A DNA stretch of 42,905 bases from Treponema sp. (GCA_017616165.1 JAFZYR010000064.1:1-42905), one strand, 5' to 3'; shown: positions 35,303 through 42,905, counted from the first letter of the stretch. The notes: generated by a model from the sequence alone, not told the origin. Translations and numbers: made by a program.

Positions 35303-37312
35303 CTATTTGTTTTCAAATTTAAATGGCTTAAACTCTCTTCCTGTTTCATTAAAGAACTTGGAGAAAAATTCGTAGTACTGCAGCCTTATAACCTGAATTG
35401 CTACGATCATTCCTTCAAGCACTATAATTATTGCGTTGCCCACAATCAGAATTGCAATACCCGCAACGCTTGCTTCTCCACCAACCATATTGGTAAGGGT
35501 CAAAATCAAAAAGTCCAGAACGGCATGCGAAAGTGCAAAGGCACCTACACGCACAAAGCTTACGGTATTAGAAAGATAACCCGAAATAACCTCTATAAGC
35601 TCTACTACTCCCGAAATAAGATAGGTTCCAAAGCCGTTTTCGAGCAGAGGGCGTCGTCCTGCAATAAGATTTTCAAACGGAGCAGCAAAGGCCGCAAAGA
35701 AAAGTGAAACACCAATTACAATCCAGTCGTACACTGCAATTGAATGATGGAATACCACAAGGCGCACCACCATAACAATTACATACCAGAAGAATATTGC
35801 ACCGGCAAGTCCGTTTTTGCCAAAAAAGGCATGGTCAAAACGCCTGCGCGAAATATTATTTATGATGTTCAAAATCAATCCGATTGTATTGATTATAAAT
35901 CCGATTCCGACTGCAACTCCAAACACACCAAACATCGCAATAATGGAAGAAGGATCGCTCGAAGGCATCATCTTTAAAATCGGTGCGTGAGGTGTGCCAA
36001 AAAGCCCGGTTACCCATTCTGCAGCAGGCTCCAGCAGGGTTTCATTAGAGAAAAATTCTCCGGTCAAAAAGCCCATGAGCGAGCTGGTTATACCGATTGC
36101 AATAAAGATAGGCGCAAACTTGTTCCAGCCGCCAACCTTTATTACCTTTGCTCCCATGAGTATTCCTACCAGAAGGAAAACAAGGCCCTGACCAAGGTCA
36201 CCAAACATAATGCCAAACAGCAGCGTAAAGAAAATTGCAACAAACGGAGTTGGATCTATTGTTCCGTAAAGCGGCGAACCATAGCTGAAAATCATGCGTT
36301 CAAAGCTTTTTACAAAACGGCCGTGGTTGAGCTTTACAGGAACCTGCTCCTTGCCCGACATTACACTCGGAACCTCAAGCGGAGAATAAACGCGGATTGC
36401 AATGCGTCCCTGGGTAATGCTGTCCAGCTCCTTCATATAGGTTTCTGTTTCGGTAAGCGGTACCCAGCCGGTTATGCGGTAAACAAGCTCGGTTGATTCC
36501 AGTGTTCGTTCAACATCAGAAATCTGAACTCCAATTGCAAACACCTTTATAAGATGATGAATGGCGCTCTTATGTGTTTCTGCAAAGTTTGCGCGGGTCT
36601 GCTCCATTTCTTCATATTTTTGGGCAGCCTTGTTTTTCTGACCTGCAAGTCCGTCCAGCACATCCTGTGGAACTCCTTCAAAATTCTCCGGAATTTCCAG
36701 GGCAACAAAACCAAGCTTTTGCAGTACAAGGTCTACCTCTGCACTGCTCTTTTTAGAAGCCGCAACAAGAATATGAGATTTATCATCACCAAGGGCAACT
36801 ACAACAGCCTTAACTCCAAGCTGAGCCTTTACCTCGTCAAAGCCTGCAGCATCAATTTTTCCTACGCGTAGTGCCAGAAAAGAAAGATTGTCTATTTCTG
36901 AAAAAGAAACCTTAAGGTTTGCAAAAGCAAGGGCTTCTTTATATGCGTCGGTTGCCTTTGTTAATTCTGCGGCGACTGCTTCAAGCTCTGCTTCCAGGTC
37001 ATTATAGGTTTTAATAATGCGGGTTGCATCCTCGCGGTCCTGGGCAGTTGGAGCGGCAATTTCCATTGCGCTGAATTCTTCATCCGAAAGCGGAATATTA
37101 AGATTTACAGAAGCGTTCCTAAGGCTCGAATAAAAGTTTGCATCTACATCAAAATCCTTAGAGGAAGCTTTGCCCGTACCACTTCCGGCTTCTTCTCCCG
37201 GTTTGCTTTGAAACTGAAAAGATTCTTTTTTTCCTATATATTCAATTACCGGAGCAATGTCCTGTTTAAGAACCATAAGCTCCATGAGCCGCATTTGTGC
37301 CGTTCTAGCCAT
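35303..37312 (-). CDS. atpI: V-type ATPase membrane subunit I (a subunit)
   Basis: A 669-residue protein with a cytoplasmic half (about 1-345, coiled-coil rich) and a membrane half with about seven to eight helices from about residue 350. The family segments TPFVAIFFTLLFGIMFGDLGQGL and ISGYLSNTVSFVRVGAFALSHAVL are present, the latter containing the conserved channel arginine in SFVRVGAFAL. It forms the ion half-channels next to the K ring. It overlaps atpC by eight bases. Confidence 0.95.
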   Translation of the reverse strand: MARTAQMRLMELMVLKQDIAPVIEYIGKKESFQFQSKPGEEAGSGTGKASSKDFDVDANFYSSLRNASVNLNIPLSDEEFSAMEIAAPTAQDREDATRIIKTYNDLEAELEAVAAELTKATDAYKEALAFANLKVSFSEIDNLSFLALRVGKIDAAGFDEVKAQLGVKAVVVALGDDKSHILVAASKKSSAEVDLVLQKLGFVALEIPENFEGVPQDVLDGLAGQKNKAAQKYEEMEQTRANFAETHKSAIHHLIKVFAIGVQISDVERTLESTELVYRITGWVPLTETETYMKELDSITQGRIAIRVYSPLEVPSVMSGKEQVPVKLNHGRFVKSFERMIFSYGSPLYGTIDPTPFVAIFFTLLFGIMFGDLGQGLVFLLVGILMGAKVIKVGGWNKFAPIFIAIGITSSLMGFLTGEFFSNETLLEPAAEWVTGLFGTPHAPILKMMPSSDPSSIIAMFGVFGVAVGIGFIINTIGLILNIINNISRRRFDHAFFGKNGLAGAIFFWYVIVMVVRLVVFHHSIAVYDWIVIGVSLFFAAFAAPFENLIAGRRPLLENGFGTYLISGVVELIEVISGYLSNTVSFVRVGAFALSHAVLDFLILTLTNMVGGEASVAGIAILIVGNAIIIVLEGMIVAIQVIRLQYYEFFSKFFNETGREFKPFKFENK

Positions 37313-38147
37313 TTATTCCCACAGCCTCCATTGCTTCCTGCGGGTTTACCTTAAGACGCAGCCCTTCTACAGCTGTTCTTATGCAGGTAAGCTCGTAAGT
37401 TTTAAGCTTAAACCAGGCTGCAAGGGCCGCATCCTGCATCGTATAGTGATGAAAGATATGAGCGGCAAGCTTTGCCTGATATCCAGTATATTTACGTTCA
37501 ATCCAGACAGGGTCTACACACCACAGCTCTCCGTTTTCATGAGGATTAAGAAACTGTGCGTATTTCCAGTTTTCCCAGTCGGAATATTTATTTACATCAA
37601 AACTAAGAACCTTAATTGCAGGACCTGCAACCGGGTCATTTTTATCGGCCTTATCTGTTACATAAAAAAGCTTTTCGATTATCTGCTCGTCGGTCATTTC
37701 GTAATAAAGCCGGAGTCTCAAGGCCCAGATTATATTTTTAATTACATATTCATCCAGAAAAAGCTTTTCGTGCCCTTCTCTGTCTAAACCATGATAATGT
37801 TGAATTGATTTCCAGCTCTGTCGCAAAAGCTGCATATCTGCCTGTGGGTCAGTATAGTCTGTCTCAAAAAGCTTGAGCAGATCTGTAAGCACAGAAGGCG
37901 GACAGTCATAGTGATTCATAAAGCTGTTATACTGTGCCAGAAAATTTGCAAGTGCCTTTTCTTCTATCTGTCGTGCAAGTAAAACCTCGGGAACAAGAGG
38001 GGCCGGCTCATTAAAAAGAAGATCCCATAAAGCTGAAAGAGATTCCTGAGCAAAAAGAAGAGAAGCCCGTTCCTTTATAAAAGCTTTTTTTAATAGCCCT
38101 GCCGCCTGGGCATAGCAAAAGGCAAGCGCAGTAGATTTATCCATCAC
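37305..38147 (-). CDS. atpC: V-type ATPase subunit C/d-like protein
   Basis: A 280-residue, mostly helical protein. Its end, AAWFKLKTYELTCIRTAVEGLRLKVNP, matches the C-terminal signature of the V-ATPase C (AC39/d) family, in which an E-L/N-R-I helix is followed by G-R-L. Subunit C is the socket between the rotor and the c ring. Similarity elsewhere is weak, which is normal for spirochaetal members. It overlaps the stalk gene at 38144 by four bases and subunit I by eight. Confidence 0.7.
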   Translation of the reverse strand: MMDKSTALAFCYAQAAGLLKKAFIKERASLLFAQESLSALWDLLFNEPAPLVPEVLLARQIEEKALANFLAQYNSFMNHYDCPPSVLTDLLKLFETDYTDPQADMQLLRQSWKSIQHYHGLDREGHEKLFLDEYVIKNIIWALRLRLYYEMTDEQIIEKLFYVTDKADKNDPVAGPAIKVLSFDVNKYSDWENWKYAQFLNPHENGELWCVDPVWIERKYTGYQAKLAAHIFHHYTMQDAALAAWFKLKTYELTCIRTAVEGLRLKVNPQEAMEAVGING

Positions 38148-38449
38148 GCCCCCAGAATGTCATCAAGCGCCTTGTTCAAGGCCTCGTAATTGCGGGGACG
38201 GTTTTCCAGCTCCTGCTTGAACTGGTCCATATGTGTTTCGTGTTCTGATTTTTTATTTTGGATTGTCTGTTCGTATTCGTTCTGGAGTTCTGCAGCAATC
38301 TGATCGTACTTTTGTTTAAAAAGCGCATTGGCTTTATTGCGGGCTTGTGTGGTTCTGGCTTCTGCCTCTTTTACTGCATCATCGATGAGTGCGGCAGCTT
38401 CCTTTTCTACTGCAAGCAGATGGTTTATTACGTTTATCTCTTCCTGCAT
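38144..38449 (-). CDS. Coiled-coil stalk protein, probable V-ATPase subunit G/H
   Basis: A 101-residue protein that is almost entirely one charged helix with heptad character (VEKEAAALIDDAVKEAEARTTQARNK and later QNEYEQTIQNKKSEHETHMDQ). Its place as the first gene of the V-ATPase operon and its length fit the peripheral stalk partner of subunit E. Sequence signatures for this subunit are weak, so the call rests mainly on context. GGAG lies eight bases before the ATG. Confidence 0.7.
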   Translation of the reverse strand: MQEEINVINHLLAVEKEAAALIDDAVKEAEARTTQARNKANALFKQKYDQIAAELQNEYEQTIQNKKSEHETHMDQFKQELENRPRNYEALNKALDDILGA

Positions 38450-38460
38450 TTAAAACTCCA

Positions 38461-38497
38461 AAATCTGCCGAGCCGGAAAAACCGAAACGACAGATTT
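38461..38497 (-). terminator. Possible weak terminator or attenuator between secG and the V-ATPase operon
   Basis: AAATCTG (38461-38467) pairs with CAGATTT (38491-38497), enclosing a smaller CCGG-containing stem. In the minus direction it is followed by TTTTGGAG, so the T-tract is short and the GGAG is the ribosome site of the first ATPase gene. It may let part of the secG transcription continue into the ATPase operon. Confidence 0.35.
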
Positions 38498-38526
38498 TTA
38501 TTAAGTCAGATATTATTCAGTAATAA

Positions 38527-38883
38527 TTATTCAGCAGCTTCTTCTGTTACAGCTTCGGTCTGTTCTGAATCTTCCCACCAGTTAGTTGAAACTGTAGATT
38601 CATCAAGAATTTCTTCTTCTGAAATAGAATTAAGGATGCTGTCTGTCTTTGGCTTTTTATTAACAAGTGCGAGTCCAAGTGTAAGAACAAAGAAAAGAAC
38701 TACTAAAACTGTAGTTGCCTTTGTAAGCACATTTGCAGAATGAGAACCGAATGCAGCAGTTCCACGACCGCCCAAGAGTCCACCCATTCCGTCTTCATTG
38801 TCGCTCTGGATAGAAACTAAAAGCACCAGAAGCACGCAGACGATAATAAAGAAAACCAAAAGAACAATACCAATTGTACCCAT
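38527..38883 (-). CDS. secG: Preprotein translocase subunit SecG
   Basis: A 118-residue protein with two transmembrane helices (about 3-24 and 54-74) separated by a loop with the SecG hallmark SDNEDGMGGLLGGRGTAAFGS. The tail after the second helix is acidic and about 45 residues long (ending EQTEAVTEEAAE), longer than in Escherichia coli. SecG sits with SecYE in the inner membrane and helps SecA-driven export. GGAG precedes the ATG. Confidence 0.93.
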   Translation of the reverse strand: MGTIGIVLLVFFIIVCVLLVLLVSIQSDNEDGMGGLLGGRGTAAFGSHSANVLTKATTVLVVLFFVLTLGLALVNKKPKTDSILNSISEEEILDESTVSTNWWEDSEQTEAVTEEAAE

Positions 38884-38921
38884 TTTTATATCTCCAAAAT
38901 TATAATCAAATAAGTTTTAAT

Positions 38922-38950
38922 ATTTTAATGAAAAGTGGAGATTATGTCTA
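38922..38950 (-). promoter_or_regulatory. Probable secG promoter
   Basis: On the minus strand TAGACA (38945-38950), 17 bases, TAAAAT (38922-38927). The -35 overlaps the tpiA stop codon. The -10 lies in the string TTTTCATTAAAATA, which is repeated at the tpiA promoter. A TATAAT at 38899-38904 downstream is a second candidate without a matching -35. Confidence 0.4.
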
Positions 38951-39697
38951 TAGTACACAAATAGGTATAAAGGTCTCTGCCTTAAGTGAAGCACCACCGA
39001 TAAGACCACCGTCAATATCAGGCTGAGCAAGGAGCTCTGCAGCATTTGAAGCCTTCATAGAACCACCGTACTGGATGATTGTTTCGTCAGCAACCTTCTG
39101 GTTGTAGAGCTTTGCAATGTATGCACGGATAAACTTGTGCATTGCCTGAGCATCTTCCGGAGTAGCAGTTTTACCTGTACCGATAGCCCAAACCGGTTCG
39201 TAAGCAATTGTTACGTTCTTCATCTGTTCTTCTGTAACGCCTGCAAGACCTGCGCTAAGCTGGAAGGTACAAACCTGTTCTGCTTCACCTGCTTCTCTTT
39301 CGCTCAAAAGTTCACCGATACAAAGGTCAACTTCAAGACCAGAGTTCAAAGCCTTGCGAACCTTCTTGTTGATGAGCTCATCTGATTCACCAATTTCATG
39401 GCGGCGTTCTGAGTGACCAAGAATTACACTCTGACAACCGATATCCTTAAGCATTGCGCAGGAAACTTCACCTGTGTGAGCTCCGTTATCTGTAGCAGCA
39501 CAATCCTGAGCTGCAAGAAGAATATTGCTTCCCTTTACAACTTCTGCAACTGCATCAAGGTATACAAAAGGAACTCCAATCATATATTTGTTTGTTTTAC
39601 CCTTTAACTGTTCAACAAGGTCCTTTGCAAGAGCTACTGCTTCTGCCTTGCTTGTGTTCATTTTCCAGTTTCCGGCAATATAATGTGTACGTGCCAT
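38948..39697 (-). CDS. tpiA: Triosephosphate isomerase
   Basis: A 249-residue (beta/alpha)8 enzyme that interconverts dihydroxyacetone phosphate and glyceraldehyde 3-phosphate in glycolysis. All active-site parts are seen: Lys12 in GNWKMN, His95 in LGHSERRHEIGE, Glu167 in AYEPVWAIGTGKTATPEDAQ, and the phosphate-binding GGSMKASNAAELL and GGLIGGASLK. AGGAG precedes the ATG by a normal distance. The pgk gene lies further along on the same strand but is separated by the GGDEF and cysteine synthase genes. Confidence 0.97.
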   Translation of the reverse strand: MARTHYIAGNWKMNTSKAEAVALAKDLVEQLKGKTNKYMIGVPFVYLDAVAEVVKGSNILLAAQDCAATDNGAHTGEVSCAMLKDIGCQSVILGHSERRHEIGESDELINKKVRKALNSGLEVDLCIGELLSEREAGEAEQVCTFQLSAGLAGVTEEQMKNVTIAYEPVWAIGTGKTATPEDAQAMHKFIRAYIAKLYNQKVADETIIQYGGSMKASNAAELLAQPDIDGGLIGGASLKAETFIPICVL

Positions 39698-39735
39698 ATA
39701 TTTTCTCCTGTGTAATTGTGATTTATTAATTTCCT

Positions 39736-39764
39736 ATTTTAATGAAAATACCGATTAGTGTAAA
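39736..39764 (-). promoter_or_regulatory. tpiA promoter
   Basis: On the minus strand TTTACA (39759-39764), 17 bases, TAAAAT (39736-39741), giving a leader of about 32 bases with a ribosome site. It is back to back with the GGDEF promoter at 39783-39811. Confidence 0.55.
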
Positions 39765-39782
39765 TCAACTTTTATCAACTAA

Positions 39783-39811
39783 TTGCTATCACACATATTC
39801 TGTAGTATAAT
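39783..39811 (+). promoter_or_regulatory. Promoter of the GGDEF gene
   Basis: TTGCTA (39783-39788), 17 bases, TATAAT (39806-39811). The predicted start is near 39818, giving a leader of only about eight bases without a clear Shine-Dalgarno sequence. Confidence 0.6.
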
Positions 39812-39825
39812 ATAAGAGTTATTTT

Positions 39826-40980
39826 ATGATGGATCATAACTATACAGTAACAATAATAATCTGTATTCTCAGCATGTTGTCGCTGGCAATTGATGTTGGA
39901 AAGAATACAATTTTAAACAAAAGCGACATCAAATGGTTCAGAATATCGTTTATTCTGGCAGCCACTGGTGCAGCCTGTGAATACTTGGGTGTTCTTTTTG
40001 ACAAGACAGGCTGTGCCCCTCAGAAAATTCACTGGTTTGTTACTTATATAGAATTCAGCATTTCCCCGTTCCTTGGAGTTGTTCTTGCACGCAGCTGCGG
40101 AATGAAGCGCACTATCAAGCCTATGTGCATCTTTATGGCAGTCAATGTAATTCTGCAGACAATTTCGCTTGGAAACGGCAAGATATTTTCTATTGATGAA
40201 ACCAGTCATTTTATGCGCGGGAATGAGTACTGGCTGTATGTTTTCTTCTGTGGTGCAAGCTTTACTTACATAGTATTTGTATTTATTCTTATTGGTATTC
40301 GCACAAAGCTCCGCAACTCCTTCACACTGTTTTTAATTGCTTCTATTATGATTACAGGACAGGTTGCCAATATAATAGACGGCAGCATCAATTCGGGTTA
40401 TCTTTCAATTTGTGTTACTGCAGTTCTGCTTTATATTTTTATTCAGAATATGTTCCGCCACATCATGATGGAAACAATCAATATCGAAAAGGATATTTCA
40501 AATCACGATTCACTCACAAAGGTTTTGAGCCGTATTTCCTACGACAACAAAATTAAGGACCTTGATAAAAAGATTCGCGAAGACCCTGTCTGCGTAAGAT
40601 TTGCAATCTGTGAATGTGACCTTAACAATCTCAAAATAGTAAACGATACCTTTGGTCACGACAAGGGCGACCAGTACATCATAAACTGCTGTAAATCAAT
40701 CTGCGATATTTTTAAGCACAGTCCGGTTTATAGAATCGGTGGTGACGAATTTGTTGCAATTCTTCAGAGTGATGATTACGACAATCTGGACAAAATAAAG
40801 CAGGACTTTAATGACTTTGCAGTTGCCGAAATGAAGGCAGAAGGCACACTGTTTGAAAAACGTTCCTTTGCCGCAGGCTTTGCAGTTTACGATAATAACA
40901 GAGACAGCTGCTTTAATGATGTAATGAAACGCGCCGATGTGGAAATGTACCACAACAAGCAGATGCTAAAAAATCTTTAA
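39826..40980 (+). CDS. Seven-helix membrane GGDEF diguanylate cyclase
   Basis: A 384-residue protein. About seven hydrophobic helices (roughly residues 5-210) form an unidentified sensory membrane domain, followed by a short linker and a GGDEF domain. The LTKVLSRISYDNKI start, CDLNNLKIVNDTFGHDKGDQYI, the intact GGDEF at 305-309 and a late ADVEMYHNK are all present, so synthesis of cyclic-di-GMP from GTP is expected. The inhibitory RxxD site upstream of GGDEF is absent (FKHSPVYRI), so feedback inhibition at that site is unlikely. A second ATG follows immediately at 39829. Its stop overlaps the stop of the convergent cysteine synthase gene by four bases. Confidence 0.92.
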   Translation: MMDHNYTVTIIICILSMLSLAIDVGKNTILNKSDIKWFRISFILAATGAACEYLGVLFDKTGCAPQKIHWFVTYIEFSISPFLGVVLARSCGMKRTIKPMCIFMAVNVILQTISLGNGKIFSIDETSHFMRGNEYWLYVFFCGASFTYIVFVFILIGIRTKLRNSFTLFLIASIMITGQVANIIDGSINSGYLSICVTAVLLYIFIQNMFRHIMMETINIEKDISNHDSLTKVLSRISYDNKIKDLDKKIREDPVCVRFAICECDLNNLKIVNDTFGHDKGDQYIINCCKSICDIFKHSPVYRIGGDEFVAILQSDDYDNLDKIKQDFNDFAVAEMKAEGTLFEKRSFAAGFAVYDNNRDSCFNDVMKRADVEMYHNKQMLKNL

Positions 40981-41918
40981 AATTCTACGTCTTCGTCAAA
41001 CAACGGTGTGCTAAAGTAGCGTTCTGCAGTATCAGGAAGCACAGTAACAACAGTCTTACCCGGTCCGAGTGCCTTTGCAAGCTCAAGGGCTGCAGCTACG
41101 TTTGTTCCGCTTGAAATACCGCACATAATTCCTTCCTTGCGTGCAAGCTCGCGGCTTGTGCGGATTGCCTGACTGTCGGTCACTATAAAAATATCATCGT
41201 AAATATCTTTGTTCAGGATTGCAGGAATAAGGCCGTCTCCAATTCCCATCTGAAGGTGAGTCCCTACACTACCCCCGCTAAGAATTGCAGCATGTGCAGG
41301 CTCAACTGCCCAGATTGTAATATCAGGGTTCTTTGCTTTGAGCACCTCGCCAATTCCTGTAAGGGTTCCGCCGGTTCCAATTCCAGAACAAAAGCCGTCA
41401 ATAGGTCCGCCGATATCTTCAAGAATCTCTACTGCGGTCTGCTCGCGCTGAATCTGTGGGTTTGCAGGATTTTCAAACTGCTGAGGAATAAACACATGCG
41501 GATCCATATGCTGCATGTAAAAGGCAGTATCAATACATTCCTGAATGCACTTACCTATGTCGCCGTTGTCGTGAACAAGCTTAACTTCGGCACCATAGTG
41601 CTTAACAATTTTACGGCGCTCTTCGCTTACACTGTCGGGCATAATGATTATAGTTTTATAACCGCGCACAGCTCCCACAAGTGCAAGACCAATTCCCTGG
41701 TTTCCGCTGGTTGGCTCAACAATCACAGAGTTTTTATCGATGAGTCCCTTGCGCTCCGCATCAAGAAGCATGTTGTAGGCTGTACGTGTTTTAATTGAAC
41801 CGCCAACGTTCAGGCCTTCAAATTTAACAAGCACGCGGGCCATGTCTGGCGTTACCATTTTCTGTAACTGAATAAGCGGAGTATGTCCGATTGCATCAAG
41901 AATGTTGTTGTAGATCAT
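40977..41918 (-). CDS. PLP-dependent cysteine synthase family protein
   Basis: A 313-residue fold-type II PLP enzyme. Counting from Met at 41918, the cofactor lysine is Lys43 in GGSIKTRTAYNML, followed by the substrate loop VEPTSGNQGIGLAL and the phosphate-binding GTGGTLTGIG. Members make cysteine from O-acetylserine and sulphide. The start MIYNNILDAIGHTPLI is the usual family beginning; the longer frame from 41960 only adds residues encoded by a palindromic repeat. SIKTRTA and PTSGNQG replace the usual SVKDR and PTSGNTG, so a variant substrate is possible. The -10 and start lie against the repeat block. Confidence 0.88.
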   Translation of the reverse strand: MIYNNILDAIGHTPLIQLQKMVTPDMARVLVKFEGLNVGGSIKTRTAYNMLLDAERKGLIDKNSVIVEPTSGNQGIGLALVGAVRGYKTIIIMPDSVSEERRKIVKHYGAEVKLVHDNGDIGKCIQECIDTAFYMQHMDPHVFIPQQFENPANPQIQREQTAVEILEDIGGPIDGFCSGIGTGGTLTGIGEVLKAKNPDITIWAVEPAHAAILSGGSVGTHLQMGIGDGLIPAILNKDIYDDIFIVTDSQAIRTSRELARKEGIMCGISSGTNVAAALELAKALGPGKTVVTVLPDTAERYFSTPLFDEDVEF

Positions 41919-41928
41919 ATTAAAAGAA

Positions 41929-41955
41929 ATTATCATTGCGAGCGAAGCGTGGCAA
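41929..41955 (-). promoter_or_regulatory. Possible promoter of the cysteine synthase gene, partly supplied by a repeat
   Basis: On the minus strand TTGCCA (41950-41955) within the palindromic element, 15 bases, then GATAAT (41929-41934), ten bases before the ATG. The short spacer makes this tentative. Confidence 0.3.
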
Positions 41956-42019
41956 TCCACGTGTAAATATGCATTCCATTATGTGGATTGCCACGTCGCT
42001 CCGCTCCTCGCAATGACGA
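41934..42019. repeat. Two inverted CATTGCGAG-type elements forming a long hairpin
   Basis: TCATTGCGAGCGAAGCGTGG... (41934-41962) and its near-complement GTGGATTGCCACGTCGCTCC...CGCAATGACG (41983-42019) flank about 20 bases. The arms match for about 27 bases apart from a few small insertions, so a long cruciform or RNA hairpin is possible. The block fills the whole gap between the cysteine synthase start and the pgk stop. Confidence 0.8.
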
Positions 42020-42029
42020 ATGAGGTAAT

Positions 42030-42905
42030 TTATTTTGTAGCCAGAATAGCAATACCTGGCAAGGTTTTTCCTTCGAGGAATTCGAGAGATGCACCACCAC
42101 CAGTAGAAACGTGGCTCATCTTGTCTGCAAGGTTGAACTTGTTTACAGCAGCAACAGAGTCACCACCACCAACTACAGTCATAGCACCCTTAGCAGTTGC
42201 TTCTGCAACGAGGCGGGCTACAGCTTCAGTTCCCTTTGCAAAGTTTTCGAATTCGAATACTCCAACAGGTCCGTTCCATACGATTGACTTTGAAGAAAGA
42301 ATTGCATCCTTGTAAAGTTCAACAGTTTTAGGACCAACATCCATACCCATAAGGTTATCTGGAAGATCAACTGCATCAACTGCAACCGGATCCTTATCTG
42401 CAAACTCAGCACCACCAACATGGTCTACAGGAAGAAGAATCTTAACTCCAGCTTTTTCAGCCTTTGCAAGAAGATCCTTTGCTGTATCGAGGAAGTCGTC
42501 TTCTACAAGTGACTTACCGATTGAGTGTCCCTGTGCCTTGAGGAAGGTATAAGCCATACCACCACCAACGATGAGTGTAGAAGCGTTCTTCATAAGGCTT
42601 TCAAGAACTGCGATCTTAGAAGAAACCTTTGCACCACCGATAATTGCTGTCATTGGTTTTTCCGGGTTTGTTACCATTGGCTGAATGTATTTAACTTCTT
42701 TTTCCATAAGGAAGCCGCCAACAGATTCAACAGGCATGAACTTAGCGATAGAAGCTGTAGAAGCCTGATCGCGGTGAGCTGTACCGAAAGCATCGTTTAC
42801 AAAGATGTCTCCGTATGTAGCAAGTTCTTTTGCCATAATGTCGCGTTCTGCAGCATCCTTAGATGTTTCTTCCTTGTGGAAGCGAACGTTTTCGAGCATT
42901 GCAAC
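42030..42905 (-). CDS. pgk: Phosphoglycerate kinase, N-terminal part missing
   Basis: The C-terminal 291 residues are visible (from VAMLENVRFHKEE), and the gene runs off the right edge; about 110-130 residues are missing. PGK transfers phosphate from 1,3-bisphosphoglycerate to ADP in glycolysis. The FVNDAFGTAHR substrate segment, PMTAIIGGAKVSSKIAVLE, SIVWNGPVGVFE and the nucleotide-binding TVVGGGDSVAAVNK and HVSTGGGASLEFLEGKTLPG are all intact. Confidence 0.97.
   Translation of the reverse strand, partial: VAMLENVRFHKEETSKDAAERDIMAKELATYGDIFVNDAFGTAHRDQASTASIAKFMPVESVGGFLMEKEVKYIQPMVTNPEKPMTAIIGGAKVSSKIAVLESLMKNASTLIVGGGMAYTFLKAQGHSIGKSLVEDDFLDTAKDLLAKAEKAGVKILLPVDHVGGAEFADKDPVAVDAVDLPDNLMGMDVGPKTVELYKDAILSSKSIVWNGPVGVFEFENFAKGTEAVARLVAEATAKGAMTVVGGGDSVAAVNKFNLADKMSHVSTGGGASLEFLEGKTLPGIAILATK

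Noticed and set aside
35293..35349. Earlier start of the V-ATPase K subunit
   Set aside because: It overlaps the end of atpI, adds 19 polar residues and lacks the AGGAG that precedes 35292.
41919..41960. Longer N-terminus for the cysteine synthase (start at 41960)
   Set aside because: The added 14 residues are encoded mostly by a palindromic repeat, and the family normally starts at MIYNN.

Overview
The window looks like chromosomal DNA of a host-associated Treponema-like spirochaete. That is an inference from gene content, without a database search. It carries a complete archaeal/vacuolar-type (V-type) ATPase operon, lipoproteins with loose spirochaetal lipoboxes, a two-component-propeller HD-GYP sensor, paired CNNM/CorC 'haemolysin' paralogues, InlB/Flg_new-type repeat surface proteins and a PurL-PurQ fusion. 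Coding density is high and most genes lie on the minus strand.

Layout. (1) 1-153: 5' part of an OadG-like sodium-pump decarboxylase gamma subunit. (2) 288-3269 (+): membrane sensor with an intact HD-GYP domain. (3) 3281-8215: a hairpin repeat, a small remnant of a lost NhaC paralogue, a repeat-rich lipoprotein and a small exported protein, then the intact NhaC-type antiporter. (4) 8313-12669 (-): IlvD, a BspA-type LRR protein and a beta-barrel-like exported protein. (5) 12929-15599 (+): two lipoproteins ended by a strong terminator. (6) 15682-18393 (+): an RluA-type pseudouridine synthase followed by two overlapping omptin-like outer-membrane proteases. (7) 18390-21962 (-): two CorC/CNNM paralogues and a thioredoxin-like lipoprotein. 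(8) 22002-26030 (-): purL. (9) 26031-26550: the largest non-coding stretch. It holds mobile palindromic repeats and a regular array of inverted TTACGTG boxes, the most unusual feature here. (10) 26551-27975: HtrA protease. (11) 28164-38449 (-): a compact twelve-gene run, V-ATPase G-C-I-K-F-E-A-B-D followed by a universal stress protein, a J-domain protein and methionine aminopeptidase. (12) 38527-42905: SecG, TpiA, a GGDEF protein (+), a cysteine synthase family protein and the 3' part of phosphoglycerate kinase.

Two themes cross the window. First, at least four families of short palindromic elements sit between genes. They often abut stop codons, and one lies in frame inside purL. Second, many first genes of transcription units have a good -10 box only 6-8 bases before the start codon, which predicts leaderless mRNAs, while genes inside operons carry ordinary Shine-Dalgarno sequences.

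Together the genes cover energy coupling (ion-pumping decarboxylase, Na+/H+ antiporter, V-ATPase), glycolysis (tpiA, pgk), branched-chain amino acid, cysteine and purine synthesis, c-di-GMP turnover, envelope proteolysis and surface structures.
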